Numbered from the stretch's first letter, positions 46,439-56,483 are shown. The stretch is DNA of 64,000 bases from Bacteroidota bacterium (GCA_021824635.1 JAKAKD010000068.1:1-64000), one strand, 5' to 3'. Notes: generated by a model not told the origin, from the letters alone. A program made the numbers and translations.

Positions 46439-47320
46439 GTGGACCTCGCAAAGCAATATATAATACAATGCATAATCGCAGCAGCCAATAATCTCAGATT
46501 AAGTTCCGAGAAAATTGAAACTGTTGCTTTAATACGTGAGCGGTTGAACTCTGCCGAAAATCTATCCGAAGAAATTAAAAATTTCAAAAAGATAACCGAA
46601 CTTTCCAAACTTGGAATCAAACTCAGCGAAATTCAGATTTTTATTGATGCAGGCAAGATTGACTTCATGAAGTTATCAGATAAATTCAAAGAACATTACT
46701 ATGGTTTAGTCAGCGAAATGAATGGCGTTCTGGATGTGTTAACTCCTCAGGCTGCAAGAACTGTTTTTTTGAAAATGGATGAAAAACTTCTCAATATAGA
46801 TTTATCAAAGCGCGATGATAAACCTACTAACGATAATCTAACTCCCAAAATTAATGTTACACCGGAGATTGAATTGCCAAGACGTTCACGCGCGGATGAA
46901 TTACGCGAAGCTATAATATTTGAGGAGCTGAATAAGGGCGCCGAGCTAAATTTCGAGAATTATGAAGAAAAAGTATTAAGACCGGTAAAAGAACTCGATT
47001 CATTTCTTAACCGCGTTATGAAATATGAGTTTACCGAAAATGAAATCAAGAATCATATCCGGATTATGAATGAGAATGCAGAGTATTCTAAAAAAATTGG
47101 ATTCGAAATTCTATCGAACATGCATTCTATCTTTGCTCGCGGTTTGGAATTGATTGATAAAAAGAAAATTGCGGCAAGTCCAAATGTTGTTGAATCTCTG
47201 AGAGCTTGTTTGATTGTAATTGTTGCCGTAGTACGCGGTAAAGAAGTGGATATCACAAGTTATCTAAATAGAGCAGAAAATTTTGGCAGAACTATTAATG
47301 CAAATCAAAAGGAAAGATAA
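46439..47320 (+). CDS. Helical protein of unknown function, coupled to manC
   Basis: A 293-residue soluble protein, highly charged and predicted almost wholly helical, with no signal peptide or membrane segment. I recognise no family. Residues 1-115 and 150-290 look like two helical bundles joined by a Thr/Pro/Asn-rich linker (about 125-148). The start is GTG at 46439, the only in-frame start near the 5' end, though the GGAAGA before it is too close for an ideal ribosome site. It ends directly before the manC ATG with no gap, so the two genes are probably coexpressed. Confidence 0.6.
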   Translation: MDLAKQYIIQCIIAAANNLRLSSEKIETVALIRERLNSAENLSEEIKNFKKITELSKLGIKLSEIQIFIDAGKIDFMKLSDKFKEHYYGLVSEMNGVLDVLTPQAARTVFLKMDEKLLNIDLSKRDDKPTNDNLTPKINVTPEIELPRRSRADELREAIIFEELNKGAELNFENYEEKVLRPVKELDSFLNRVMKYEFTENEIKNHIRIMNENAEYSKKIGFEILSNMHSIFARGLELIDKKKIAASPNVVESLRACLIVIVAVVRGKEVDITSYLNRAENFGRTINANQKER

Positions 47321-48388
47321 ATGGAGCTATATGCTGTTATAATGGCTGGCGGTGTAGGTTCAAGATTCTGGCCCAGAAGCAAAGAGAAAAAACCGAAACA
47401 GTTGATTCGTATCTTTGGCGAGAATACAATGATTCAGGATACGGTTAAACGGTTGGAAGGATTAATTGCAAACGACCACATCTATATTGTTACAAATAAA
47501 ATTCAGAAGTTGAGAGTTAAAGAGCAGCTTCCGCAGATTCCTGAGCAAAATATACTTGATGAGCCGTTCGGTAAAAATACAGCCGCCTGTATTGGACTTG
47601 CTTCTGTAGTTATAAAAAGTAAAAATGAAAACGCTGTTATGATTACTCTTCCGGCAGATCACTTAATTCAAGACGATGAAGAGTTCAGAAAATGTTTATT
47701 AACCGCATCCGAATTTGCGGATAAATCAAAAGGACTTGTAACAATTGGTATAAAACCAAACCGTCCTGAAACCGGTTACGGATATATTCAATTTGACGAA
47801 ACGGAAGTTGATAAAAATATTCATAAAGTTCTCACGTTTGCAGAGAAACCAAATATTGAAACCGCACAACGATTTCTTGAAGCAGGCGACTTCTTATGGA
47901 ATTCAGGAATATTTATCTGGCGTACAGATGCTATACTTGGTGAAATGCAGAAATATTTGCCTGATCTATTTGATGGACTTGAAAAGATAGAAGAAGCGGT
48001 TGGAACTTCTGATTTTGAGAGGGAAGTTGTTCGAGTTTACGGACAATTGAAAAGCATTTCAATTGACTATGGTGTAATGGAAAAATCCGATAAAGTTTTT
48101 CTTACTCAAGCTGATTTTTATTGGAATGATGTTGGAAATTGGGAAGCAGTTTATGAAATTTCGGATAAGAACGAAGACGGTAATGCTATCGTTGGAGATG
48201 TTTATACAGAGAAAGCATTCAATTCGTATCTCTTTTCACCAAGGAAATTTGCCGCTGTTATTGGTGTGGAAAATTTAATTGTGATCAATACTAACGATTC
48301 TTTGCTCGTTTGTCATAGAAACAATGCTCAAGATGTTCGTCTGGTTGTAGAACACCTTAAGATGAATAAACGAAATGAACTTGTATAG
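47321..48388 (+). CDS. manC: Mannose-1-phosphate guanylyltransferase
   Basis: A 355-residue GDP-mannose pyrophosphorylase of the monofunctional type. It shows VIMAGGVGSRFWPRS with the nucleotide-binding loop, KKPKQLI, EPFGKNTAACIGLA, the metal Asp in LPADHLI, KPNRPETGYGYIQ and the sugar-site LWNSGIFIWR. GDP-mannose serves polysaccharide and LPS sugar synthesis. It follows the unknown gene at 46439 without a gap. Confidence 0.94.
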   Translation: MELYAVIMAGGVGSRFWPRSKEKKPKQLIRIFGENTMIQDTVKRLEGLIANDHIYIVTNKIQKLRVKEQLPQIPEQNILDEPFGKNTAACIGLASVVIKSKNENAVMITLPADHLIQDDEEFRKCLLTASEFADKSKGLVTIGIKPNRPETGYGYIQFDETEVDKNIHKVLTFAEKPNIETAQRFLEAGDFLWNSGIFIWRTDAILGEMQKYLPDLFDGLEKIEEAVGTSDFEREVVRVYGQLKSISIDYGVMEKSDKVFLTQADFYWNDVGNWEAVYEISDKNEDGNAIVGDVYTEKAFNSYLFSPRKFAAVIGVENLIVINTNDSLLVCHRNNAQDVRLVVEHLKMNKRNELV

Positions 48389-48411
48389 GAATTACTAGAG
48401 AGATCTTACTT

Positions 48412-49047
48412 ATGGCTATAAGATTAATTACGGAAGATGATGTAAAAAAAATTCTTAAGAAAGGTGATAGAGAAATTTTAGTTGAAGCGGGATCGGTTTT
48501 AACTCCTTTGGCTAAAGATAGAATTCTTCATTCCGGCTTAAAAATTGTTGCCGGTGATTCGTCAAGTATCTCTTCAGTATCAAACTTGCAAACAAAAATC
48601 GCAATCGGTTCAGATCATACTGGCGTAAAGATGAAAAAAATTTTGTACGATTATTTGAAAAAGAAAAATTTCGATCTGTCCGATGTAGGCACTTTTACAG
48701 AAGATGCTGTTGATTATCCGGATATAGCATTTAATGTTGCTAACCGGGTTGCAGTTGGAGAAGTTAAATTTGGAATCATACTGGACGCAACCGGAATTCC
48801 ATCTGCTATTACAGCTAATAAAGTTCCGGGAATTAGAGCAGCTACATGCTATAATGAATTTTCCGCTAAAAGTTCTCGTGAACATAATGACGCAAATGTG
48901 TTAGTTGTTGGCGCAAGGGCATTGGGCGAAGAAACAATAAAATCTATTGCCGATATATGGCTGTCGTCAAAATTTCTTGGAGACCGTCATCAGAAACGGT
49001 TGGATAAAATAAAAGTAATTGAAGAGAAGTTTTCAAAAAAGCAGTGA
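48412..49047 (+). CDS. RpiB/LacAB-family isomerase with extra N-terminal segment and no catalytic Cys
   Basis: A 211-residue protein. Residues 60-205 are the RpiB/LacAB sugar-phosphate isomerase fold, with GSDHTGVKMK and REHNDANVLVVGARALG intact. The usual ICGTGIG loop reads LDATGIPSAITANK, so the catalytic Cys is Asp 125 and the second Gly is Pro. Residues 1-58 form an added segment, ITEDDVKKILKKG...LTPLAKDR, resembling the N-terminal stretch of EutQ and other microcompartment-linked proteins. It may therefore use another substrate or have a binding role. Naming it RpiB outright would be unsafe. Confidence 0.72.
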   Translation: MAIRLITEDDVKKILKKGDREILVEAGSVLTPLAKDRILHSGLKIVAGDSSSISSVSNLQTKIAIGSDHTGVKMKKILYDYLKKKNFDLSDVGTFTEDAVDYPDIAFNVANRVAVGEVKFGIILDATGIPSAITANKVPGIRAATCYNEFSAKSSREHNDANVLVVGARALGEETIKSIADIWLSSKFLGDRHQKRLDKIKVIEEKFSKKQ

Positions 49048-49102
49048 AAGATTTTTAATACTAATCATTTATTTATTTCATCCCACAAACTGAGTAACAC
49101 CA

Positions 49103-49861
49103 TTGTATATCGAAAAAGCATTCGTAGAATCAGTAGAAAGATTAGGCGAAGAAACATTTCTGATGAAAGTATTTTCACCGGCGATTGCCTACATATCAAA
49201 ACCGGGTCAGTTCTGTAATATCAAAGTTTCCGAAAGCAATTTTCCGCTTCTCCGAAGACCTTTTAGTATCTGTAATGTTGATGGTGATTATGTTTTTTTC
49301 CTATTCGATATTCATGGAGAGGGAACTAAAATATTATCCTCAAAGAAGAACGGAGATACAGTTGAGTTACTCGGTCCGCTTGGCAAAGGTTTTATGTTTG
49401 ATGATGATTATGAAACGGCAGTAATTGTTGCCGGAGGATTGGGAGCTGCGCCGTTTCCATTCTTAATCAAAAATATTTCTGATGAGAAAAATATTATATG
49501 TCTCGTTGGCGGAAGATCTCAAAAACAAATTGTTACACATGGTCTGAAAAATATTGCAATCGCTACAGATGATGGTTCAGAAGGTTTCAAAGGTACCGTA
49601 ATTGATTTGCTGAAAGAAGAAATTAAAAATATACACGAGAAAAAATTTAGAATATTTGCTTGCGGTCCTAATGCGATGCTTAAAGCGCTTCAGAAATACA
49701 GCATAGAAAATAATTTTGATTGTCAGATATCGGTTGAGTGTGCTATGGCATGCGGATTTGGAATTTGCCAGGGCTGTCCGGTTGATTCTGCTAACGGTGA
49801 ATCATATCTGCTCGTCTGTAAAGATGGGCCGGTATTCAATGCAAACGAAGTAAAACTATGA
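49103..49861 (+). CDS. pyrK: Dihydroorotate dehydrogenase B, electron-transfer subunit
   Basis: A 252-residue FAD and 2Fe-2S protein. The FAD motif RRPFSICNV, the NAD-pocket VAGGLGAAPFPFL, and the cluster Cys set in SVECAMACGFGICQGCPVD with a distal Cys in LLVCKDGPVF are all present. PyrK passes electrons from PyrD FMN to NAD. The start is TTG at 49103. It overlaps pyrD by four bases (ATGA), confirming the pair. Confidence 0.94.
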   Translation: MYIEKAFVESVERLGEETFLMKVFSPAIAYISKPGQFCNIKVSESNFPLLRRPFSICNVDGDYVFFLFDIHGEGTKILSSKKNGDTVELLGPLGKGFMFDDDYETAVIVAGGLGAAPFPFLIKNISDEKNIICLVGGRSQKQIVTHGLKNIAIATDDGSEGFKGTVIDLLKEEIKNIHEKKFRIFACGPNAMLKALQKYSIENNFDCQISVECAMACGFGICQGCPVDSANGESYLLVCKDGPVFNANEVKL

Positions 49862-50775
49862 ATAAGGTTGATCTCTCAGTAAATATCGGCGGTTTGAAAT
49901 TGAAGAACCCGGTAATTCTTGCTTCAGGTACTGTGGGATATGGAAATGAAATTGCGGAATTTACCGACCTCAACAAATTAGGCGGAATAGTAACTAAGTC
50001 GTTATCATTAAAGCCGCGCAAAGGAAATCCTCCTCAAAGAATTGTTGAAACCCCATCCGGTATGTTAAATGCAATTGGCTTAGCAAACGTTGGTGTTGAA
50101 GCATTCATCAAAGACAAAATACCATTTCTAAAAAATTTAGATACAACTTTAATTTGTAATATCGCAGCAAGTTCGGTTGAAGAATATGTTGAGTGCGTCC
50201 ACATTTTGAATGATGAAGAGACAATTAAAGCATTTGAGATAAATGTTTCTTGCCCGAATGTAAAAGAAGGCGGTCTCGAATTTGGAAACGATCTTAATGC
50301 CGTAGGCAGAATTACTGAAAAAGTTAGAAACGCTACCAAGAAACCGGTAATAATTAAACTTTCGCCAAATGTTTCGCGTATATCCGACTTTGCAAAAGTT
50401 GTTAAAGAAAATGGCGGCAATGCTGTCTCTGCAATTAATACTCTTGTCGGAACTTCGTTCGATATTTACACTCGTAAACCGAAAATTAAAAATGTAACCG
50501 GAGGTTTATCCGGTCCAGCAATTAAACCCGTTGCATTAGCAAAAATTCTTGAGATAAAAAGAAATACGGATATTCCAATTATCGGTATAGGTGGAATTAT
50601 GATTTGGAAAGATGCCGTTGAGATGATGATTGTAGGCGCATCGGCTTTTCAAATTGGTACTGTTAATTTTATAAATCCAAATGCCGGTTTAGAAATTCTT
50701 AACGGATTAAATTCCTTTTGTATAGAAAACTCTATCAAAAACATTTCTGATATAACCGGTTCATTCCAAATCTAA
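49858..50775 (+). CDS. pyrD: Dihydroorotate dehydrogenase B, catalytic subunit
   Basis: A 305-residue FMN TIM barrel that oxidises dihydroorotate to orotate in pyrimidine synthesis. The catalytic Cys is in EINVSCPNVKEGG, the mark of class 1 enzymes, and GGLSGPAIKPVALAK and IGIGGIMIWKDAVEM bind FMN phosphate. Together with pyrK it is the NAD-dependent class 1B enzyme, which works without the quinone pool. Confidence 0.96.
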   Translation: MNKVDLSVNIGGLKLKNPVILASGTVGYGNEIAEFTDLNKLGGIVTKSLSLKPRKGNPPQRIVETPSGMLNAIGLANVGVEAFIKDKIPFLKNLDTTLICNIAASSVEEYVECVHILNDEETIKAFEINVSCPNVKEGGLEFGNDLNAVGRITEKVRNATKKPVIIKLSPNVSRISDFAKVVKENGGNAVSAINTLVGTSFDIYTRKPKIKNVTGGLSGPAIKPVALAKILEIKRNTDIPIIGIGGIMIWKDAVEMMIVGASAFQIGTVNFINPNAGLEILNGLNSFCIENSIKNISDITGSFQI

Positions 50776-50777
50776 GT

Positions 50778-52061
50778 ATGGATATACAAACTGCCATTGA
50801 TAAACTTTTCTCGCTTCATCAATTTGGGATCAAACTTGGACTTGAAAACATTCTCAATTTGCTTGAACAAATTGGTAATCCTCATAAAAATTTAAAAACA
50901 ATTCATGTTGCCGGTTCGAATGGAAAGGGAAGTACTGCTTCATTTATCGCAAGCATTTTAATGGAAGCCGGCTACAAAGTTGGTATTTATACCTCTCCTC
51001 ATTTCGTAAAATACAATGAGCGGATACGGATAAACGGAATTATGATTGATGATGACTATGTAGCAAAATTCGTAACCGGTTTAGAAGATTACATCGAAAA
51101 ACAAAATGTTACTTTTTTTGAAATTACAACTGCGCTAGCGTTCAAATATTTCAGTGATCGGCAAGTTGATTACGCTGTAATTGAAACCGGACTTGGCGGA
51201 AGGTTGGACGCGACAAATGTTATTGATCCCATCGCTTCTGTAATTACTTCTATTAGTTTAGAACATACAGAGCATCTTGGAGATACAATCGAAAAGATTG
51301 CATCGGAAAAGGCTGGAATTATAAAACCGCATTCATTTGTATTAACTGGAAAAATGCCGCAACAAGCTGAAAATGTTTTTCGGGAAAAAGCACTTCAATG
51401 CAATAGTAACTATCTATCGGTAGAAGATTATGCTTTCTACGAGAACAATAGAGTTATTGTACAATTGAAAAACAAATCATTCTCTTTGTATTTAACTCCT
51501 CTGAAAGGTGAACATCAACTTTATAATTCTGCTTTGGCAGTCAAAACGGTTAATGAATGTTGTAAAATCGAAGATGGAATTGTTCTATTAAAAGGGATCA
51601 AAAATGTAGCGGAAAATACAGGAATACAAGGTCGGTACGAGGTAGTGAACGATCATCCGAAAATAATTTTCGATTCCGCTCACAATCCGGAGGGGATAAA
51701 TTCTTTTATTAATGAGTTCTCAAAGGAATATCAGAATTATAAAGAGCGCATTTTAATTTTTGGTGCTATGAGAGATAAATCAATAAAAGAGATGCTCATT
51801 GCTCTAAATCCTTATTTCACTAGAATCTATGTTACAAAGGTAAATATTGAGCGTTCCGCTTCCATTGAAGAGCTGCAAACAATTGCCTCTTCTTCCGGTA
51901 TTGAGGTTAGTGGATTGCGGGAACCGGGTATTTTAATTGACAATTTTCAAAAAGAATCTGATAAATCGTGCCTGGTAGTTCTTGGTAGCATGTATTTGCT
52001 AGGCGAAATAAAATCTAAAAAATTGATAAAAATGCTTGACAAAGTGATAAAGGGAGACTAA
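50778..52061 (+). CDS. folC: Bifunctional folylpolyglutamate synthase / dihydrofolate synthase
   Basis: A 427-residue Mur-ligase-like ATPase that adds glutamate to dihydropteroate and folates. The P-loop is VAGSNGKGSTASFIASIL, the Omega-loop region is YTSPHFVKYNERIR, and VIETGLGGRLDATN is the conserved metal/folate segment. The C-terminal domain includes DSAHNPEGINSF. It begins 3 bases after the pyrD stop. Confidence 0.95.
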   Translation: MDIQTAIDKLFSLHQFGIKLGLENILNLLEQIGNPHKNLKTIHVAGSNGKGSTASFIASILMEAGYKVGIYTSPHFVKYNERIRINGIMIDDDYVAKFVTGLEDYIEKQNVTFFEITTALAFKYFSDRQVDYAVIETGLGGRLDATNVIDPIASVITSISLEHTEHLGDTIEKIASEKAGIIKPHSFVLTGKMPQQAENVFREKALQCNSNYLSVEDYAFYENNRVIVQLKNKSFSLYLTPLKGEHQLYNSALAVKTVNECCKIEDGIVLLKGIKNVAENTGIQGRYEVVNDHPKIIFDSAHNPEGINSFINEFSKEYQNYKERILIFGAMRDKSIKEMLIALNPYFTRIYVTKVNIERSASIEELQTIASSSGIEVSGLREPGILIDNFQKESDKSCLVVLGSMYLLGEIKSKKLIKMLDKVIKGD

Positions 52062-52187
52062 TTTTCAGTCGTGCCTCAATAGTCTTCAACAATAATAATT
52101 CACTTTTAATAATTTTCATAAAATCCTCAAGATTGTTACCATAATTGAAAAATCAAGAAAATTTCTCACAAGTAATAGGATTTACTC

Positions 52188-53441
52188 ATGCCAATGGATA
52201 TTTCAGAGCTGCAATCGAAAAAGATTGTAGACCTCTACAAGATCGCTAAAGATTTTGCAATAGCCGGTTACAGCGATCTCCGCAAACAAGAACTCATCTT
52301 TAAAATTCTAGAAGCGCAATCACAAAAGGACGGTCTGACATTCTCTAAAGGTGTCTTGGAAGTTTTAGCCGATGGTTATGGCTTCTTACGTTCTGCCGAT
52401 TACAATTATTTGCCATCACCTGATGACATCTACGTTTCTCCATCGCAGATCAAAAGATTCAGTCTAAGAACTGGAGATTTTGTTAGCGGACAAGTTAGAC
52501 CGCCTAAAGAAGGAGAACGGTTTTTCGCGCTGCTTCGTGTTGAAGCTGTGAATGGAAAAGATCCCGAAGCGATAAGAGAACGCACTCTATTTGATAATTT
52601 GACTCCGTTGTATCCGACTAAAAGATTAAAATTAGAATCCGCACCTGGCGAATACTCGATGCGTATAATTGATATGCTTTCTCCGATAGGTAAAGGACAA
52701 AGAGGATTGATCGTATCACCTCCTAAAGCCGGTAAGACAATTATTCTGCAAAAGATGGCAAATTCTATTTCACGTAATCATCCCGAAGTAAAAATTATTA
52801 TGTTATTGATTGATGAACGCCCTGAAGAAGTAACTGATATGCAGCGTTCCGTTCAAGCAGAAGTGATTAGCTCTACATTTGATGAGCCCGCAGATCGTCA
52901 CGTTCAAGTGGCAAATATGGTTATTGAAAAAGCTAAACGTATGGTTGAAGCTGGCGATGATGTTGTAATTCTTCTGGATTCAATTACACGACTTGCCCGC
53001 GCACATAACACCGTGATACCACATAGCGGAAGAATTCTCTCCGGTGGTGTTGACGCTAACGCACTTCACAAACCAAAAAGATTTTTCGGCGCTGCCAGAA
53101 ATACCGAAGACGGCGGAAGTCTGACAATTATTGCAACAGCACTCGTTGATACCGGAAGCAGAATGGACGAAGTTATTTTTGAAGAGTTCAAAGGTACCGG
53201 CAATATGGAATTAGTTCTGGATAGAAGTTTATCAGATAAGAGAATATTCCCGGCAATTGATGTTAATAAATCTTCTACAAGAAAAGAAGAACTTCTCTTT
53301 AAGGAAGATGAATTGAATAAAGTCTGGATATTAAGAAAAATAATTGCGGAATTTGATTCTGCCGAAGCTATGGAATTTTTACTCGACAAGATGAAGGGAA
53401 CGAAAAACAACAAGGAATTTATGATGAGTATGAACAGTTAA
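52188..53441 (+). CDS. rho: Transcription termination factor Rho
   Basis: A 417-residue hexameric RNA helicase. The N-terminal Rho_N helical domain (1-45) is followed by the RNA-binding cold-shock-like domain with [15 protein letters not shown] and the ATPase core with [13 protein letters not shown] (Walker A), [16 protein letters not shown] (Walker B) and the Q/R-loop near [16 protein letters not shown]. It lacks the long N-terminal insertion found in many Bacteroidota Rho proteins. It is preceded by a 126-base spacer that may hold its promoter. Confidence 0.97.
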   Translation: MPMDISELQSKKIVDLYKIAKDFAIAGYSDLRKQELIFKILEAQSQKDGLTFSKGVLEVLADGYGFLRSADYNYLPSPDDIYVSPSQIKRFSLRTGDFVSGQVRPPKEGERFFALLRVEAVNGKDPEAIRERTLFDNLTPLYPTKRLKLESAPGEYSMRIIDMLSPIGKGQRGLIVSPPKAGKTIILQKMANSISRNHPEVKIIMLLIDERPEEVTDMQRSVQAEVISSTFDEPADRHVQVANMVIEKAKRMVEAGDDVVILLDSITRLARAHNTVIPHSGRILSGGVDANALHKPKRFFGAARNTEDGGSLTIIATALVDTGSRMDEVIFEEFKGTGNMELVLDRSLSDKRIFPAIDVNKSSTRKEELLFKEDELNKVWILRKIIAEFDSAEAMEFLLDKMKGTKNNKEFMMSMNS

Positions 53442-53461
53442 CGTTATGAATCTCCTATAAG

Positions 53462-54436
53462 ATGAGAACGCTTGCTTTCACATGCGGTGATATAAACGGG
53501 ATTGGTCCGGAAATTTGTATCAAAGCGATTAATAAAATCTACCAACCTGCTGAAAGAAAAATTGTTTTATTTTGTCCGGCAAATGTTTTTGAAAATGCTT
53601 CACAAGTTTCATTCAATTACCAAATTGTGAATGAGTACAATCTTTCCAATATAAATCCAGAATGTGTAACCGTTGTTGACATTGGTAAGTTTAAGCAGAA
53701 TGTAGGTAATCCATCAAGAGATTCTGGTAAAGCAGCCCTTCTTTCAATAAAGAGCGCTTTTAATTTAGTCCAATCAAAAGGTGCGGACGCTATTATCACC
53801 GCACCGTCTTCTAAGACTGCATTTAAATTAGCAGAGGTCAAGTATCCAGGCCAGACAGAGTTACTTGCAGAATTATCACACACAAAGAAATATTTAATGA
53901 TGTTTCTTTCGGACCAATTTATTTGCGGACTTGCGACTATTCATGAGCCGATAAAAAAAGTTAGTAAGCTCTTAACTAAACAGCTTGTCAAATCATCATT
54001 AAAAGTGTTACATCAAACATTGATGCGCGATTTAGGGAATAAAAATCCTAAAATTGCTGTTCTTGCTCTAAATCCTCACGCTGGTGAAAATGGAAAGATG
54101 GGAAGAGAAGAAATAGATTCTATCATGCCGGCTATAAAATCTTTCAAAAATAATTTTGTCGAAGGACCATTTGTCCCGGATGCTTTCTTTGCAAATCAAT
54201 TATACAAAGTTTACGATGCTGTCCTCGGTATGTATCACGATCAAGTCTTGATTCCATTTAAGATGATGAACTTCAATAGCGGAGTAAACTTTACCGCGGG
54301 GCTTCCTATAATTCGGACTTCTCCGGATCACGGCACAGCATACGATATTGCAGGTAAAGGAGTTGCCGATCCAAGCAGCATGATTGATGCTGTTAAGTGG
54401 GCAGAAAAAATTATTTCTAACCGGAGAAAATCATAA
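53462..54436 (+). CDS. pdxA: 4-Hydroxythreonine-4-phosphate dehydrogenase
   Basis: A 324-residue metal- and NAD-dependent dehydrogenase of DXP-dependent vitamin B6 synthesis. Metal His residues are in AELSHTKKYLM, NPHAGENGKMGREE and MYHDQVLIPFK, and the closing TSPDHGTAYDIAGKGVADP is diagnostic. No pdxJ is adjacent. The neighbour downstream starts immediately after the stop. Confidence 0.95.
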   Translation: MRTLAFTCGDINGIGPEICIKAINKIYQPAERKIVLFCPANVFENASQVSFNYQIVNEYNLSNINPECVTVVDIGKFKQNVGNPSRDSGKAALLSIKSAFNLVQSKGADAIITAPSSKTAFKLAEVKYPGQTELLAELSHTKKYLMMFLSDQFICGLATIHEPIKKVSKLLTKQLVKSSLKVLHQTLMRDLGNKNPKIAVLALNPHAGENGKMGREEIDSIMPAIKSFKNNFVEGPFVPDAFFANQLYKVYDAVLGMYHDQVLIPFKMMNFNSGVNFTAGLPIIRTSPDHGTAYDIAGKGVADPSSMIDAVKWAEKIISNRRKS

Positions 54437-55165
54437 ATGCCGGTTAAGACTTATTCCGCCATAGCTGAGATTTACACCCACATGATGCGTTCAATTGATT
54501 ATAAGGAGTGGGCAGATTACATCCATCAGATTAGTAAAGAAATAAAGAAGAAAAAAATATCTGTCTTGGAATTAGCAGGCGGTACCGGGGCAATCTCAAA
54601 AATTCTTCAAAAAAAAATGAATATTGTTTCTACCGATCTTTCATTAAACATGTTGAAACAAAACGGCGATAAGTCTTTTCCAAAAGTTTGCTGCGATATG
54701 ACATGCCTTCCGTTTAAAAATAAATATGATTTTATTTTCTCCACATTTGACAGCGTAAACTACCTGAACACCAAAGAAAAATTTATACGTTATTTGGAAA
54801 ATGCTAGCCGCTGCATTGATGATGGAGGCTTGCTCGCTTTCGATGTTAGTCTTGAAAATAACAGCAAAAAATTTGAAAAATATTTGAACCGGAGAGGAAA
54901 AGTAAACGGAATTACTTTCCGGCAGAGGAGTTTATATAATCCGGCTACGAGAATTCATTACAACCATTTTGAATTAACACTTGCCAATGGTCAAAAGGTT
55001 GAAGAAATTCACAAACAGAAAATCTACCGCTTTGAGGAATATTTTGATTTTATCGACAAATCCGATTTTTACGTACACAAATGTTATAAAGCATTTACTT
55101 TTAAGAATGCAGATGCAGAAACTGAACGTGCTCAATTCATATTAAAAAAGAAAAATGTATGCTGA
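54437..55165 (+). CDS. Class I SAM-dependent methyltransferase, substrate unknown
   Basis: A 242-residue Rossmann methyltransferase. SAM motif I is VLELAGGTGAIS, the following acidic residue is in IVSTDLSLNML, and DGGLLAFDVS is the post-II motif. The N-terminal YSAIAEIYTHMM resembles Methyltransf_25-type enzymes such as UbiE-like proteins. The substrate cannot be inferred. It lies between pdxA and ftsE, overlapping ftsE by 7 bases. Confidence 0.8.
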   Translation: MPVKTYSAIAEIYTHMMRSIDYKEWADYIHQISKEIKKKKISVLELAGGTGAISKILQKKMNIVSTDLSLNMLKQNGDKSFPKVCCDMTCLPFKNKYDFIFSTFDSVNYLNTKEKFIRYLENASRCIDDGGLLAFDVSLENNSKKFEKYLNRRGKVNGITFRQRSLYNPATRIHYNHFELTLANGQKVEEIHKQKIYRFEEYFDFIDKSDFYVHKCYKAFTFKNADAETERAQFILKKKNVC

Positions 55166-55839
55166 CATTCAATAGCGTTGATTTCAATTACAAAAATCAG
55201 CCGGTATTTACCGATCTTAATCTTACTGTGGATCAGGGTGAGTTTGTTTTCATGATCGGCAAAAGCGGAGTAGGAAAAACTACTTTATTGCGGATGATTT
55301 TTATGGATCTCTTTCCCGATTCCGGCTATGTAGAAGTAGGAGAATATTCATCTGAAACAATAAGAGAAAGTGATCTGCCATATCTTCGGCGTAAAGTGGG
55401 GATGATATTTCAAGATTTTCAGCTTTTATCGGATAGAAATATTTATGATAATTTAGCATTTGTTCTTCAAGTAACAGGCAACCCGCGCAAAGTAATTAAG
55501 AAAAAAGTGATGAACGCTTTGACTGAAGTTGGTTTGGCTCACAAACAAAAAAATATGCCGCACCAACTTTCGGGCGGAGAAAAACAGCGTGTAGCAATTG
55601 CAAGAGCAATGATTAACGACCCTTTCTTAATCCTTGCCGATGAACCGACAGGAAATCTCGATCCGGAAACATCCGAAGAAATATTAACTATCTTAAGGAA
55701 AATTAATTCTAGAGGAACATCGGTAATATTTGCAACACACAATTATGAATTAGTCAGAAAATTCGAATCCAAAATTATAAAACTGGAAGGCGGCAAAGCC
55801 GTTAAGGTGTTAATTAAAAGGAAAGGAGAAAACGACTAA
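55159..55839 (+). CDS. ftsE: FtsE-like ABC transporter ATP-binding protein
   Basis: A 226-residue ATPase with Walker [12 protein letters not shown], signature [14 protein letters not shown], Walker [14 protein letters not shown] and the switch His in FATHNYELV. The HNYELV form and small size fit FtsE, which partners FtsX in the divisome to control peptidoglycan hydrolases. No ftsX follows; the next gene is convergent and its stop overlaps this one. A LolD-like role is the main alternative. Confidence 0.83.
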   Translation: MLTFNSVDFNYKNQPVFTDLNLTVDQGEFVFMIGKSGVGKTTLLRMIFMDLFPDSGYVEVGEYSSETIRESDLPYLRRKVGMIFQDFQLLSDRNIYDNLAFVLQVTGNPRKVIKKKVMNALTEVGLAHKQKNMPHQLSGGEKQRVAIARAMINDPFLILADEPTGNLDPETSEEILTILRKINSRGTSVIFATHNYELVRKFESKIIKLEGGKAVKVLIKRKGEND

Positions 55840-56483
55840 CTCTTTTTTATCTGCGACAAAATTCCTTCGGTTACAACTTCAATTGAACGTGTCCCGTCAA
55901 TCTCTATTACTCGCAATCTGTTTGTATAGTAACTGAAAACTTGCGATGTTGTGTCATGATACACTTTTAATCTTCGTTTAATAACTTCTTCATCGTCATC
56001 TTTCCGTTTATAATAACTATCACTCGAATTGCAAACAGGGCAGACAAAATCATTTTTGTATTCATTCTTCTGAATGATATTTCCGCATTTCGAACAGACT
56101 AATCTATTTGACAGGCGGGCAACAATAACATCATCATCTGCATCCAGTTTAACCAGAAATGGTTCTCCGATCTTAAGATCGTGGAAAATAGTATCTAACA
56201 ATTTTGCTTGATCAATAGTGCGAGGAAAGCCATCAAGAATAAAACCATTATTACACCGTGTATCTTTCAAAGCGTCTCTAATAATTCCCGCCATAATTTC
56301 GTCCGGAACAAGTTCACCTTTTTCCACAATTTCTTTAGCCTTTTTACCAAGTTCAGTTTCTCTTTTAATTGCTTCGCGAAGTATATCGCCGGTAGAGATG
56401 TGGGCAATACCTAATCTCGATGCTAAAATTTTTGCTTGTGTTCCTTTACCAACGCCTGGTGAGCCAAAGATGATAATCTGCAT
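55836..56483 (-). CDS. adk: Adenylate kinase with zinc-type LID
   Basis: A 215-residue kinase that equilibrates ATP, AMP and ADP. It shows the P-loop GSPGVGKGTQAK, HISTGDILRE, FILDGFPRT and a LID with two Cys pairs (CSKCG and CPVCN) suited to bind zinc, as in Gram-positive enzymes. Its stop overlaps the ftsE stop tail to tail. Confidence 0.96.
   Translation of the reverse strand: MQIIIFGSPGVGKGTQAKILASRLGIAHISTGDILREAIKRETELGKKAKEIVEKGELVPDEIMAGIIRDALKDTRCNNGFILDGFPRTIDQAKLLDTIFHDLKIGEPFLVKLDADDDVIVARLSNRLVCSKCGNIIQKNEYKNDFVCPVCNSSDSYYKRKDDDEEVIKRRLKVYHDTTSQVFSYYTNRLRVIEIDGTRSIEVVTEGILSQIKKS

Noticed and set aside
48412-49047. A bacterial microcompartment locus, suggested by the EutQ-like N-terminal segment
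   Set aside because: No shell proteins or other microcompartment enzymes are present in the window.
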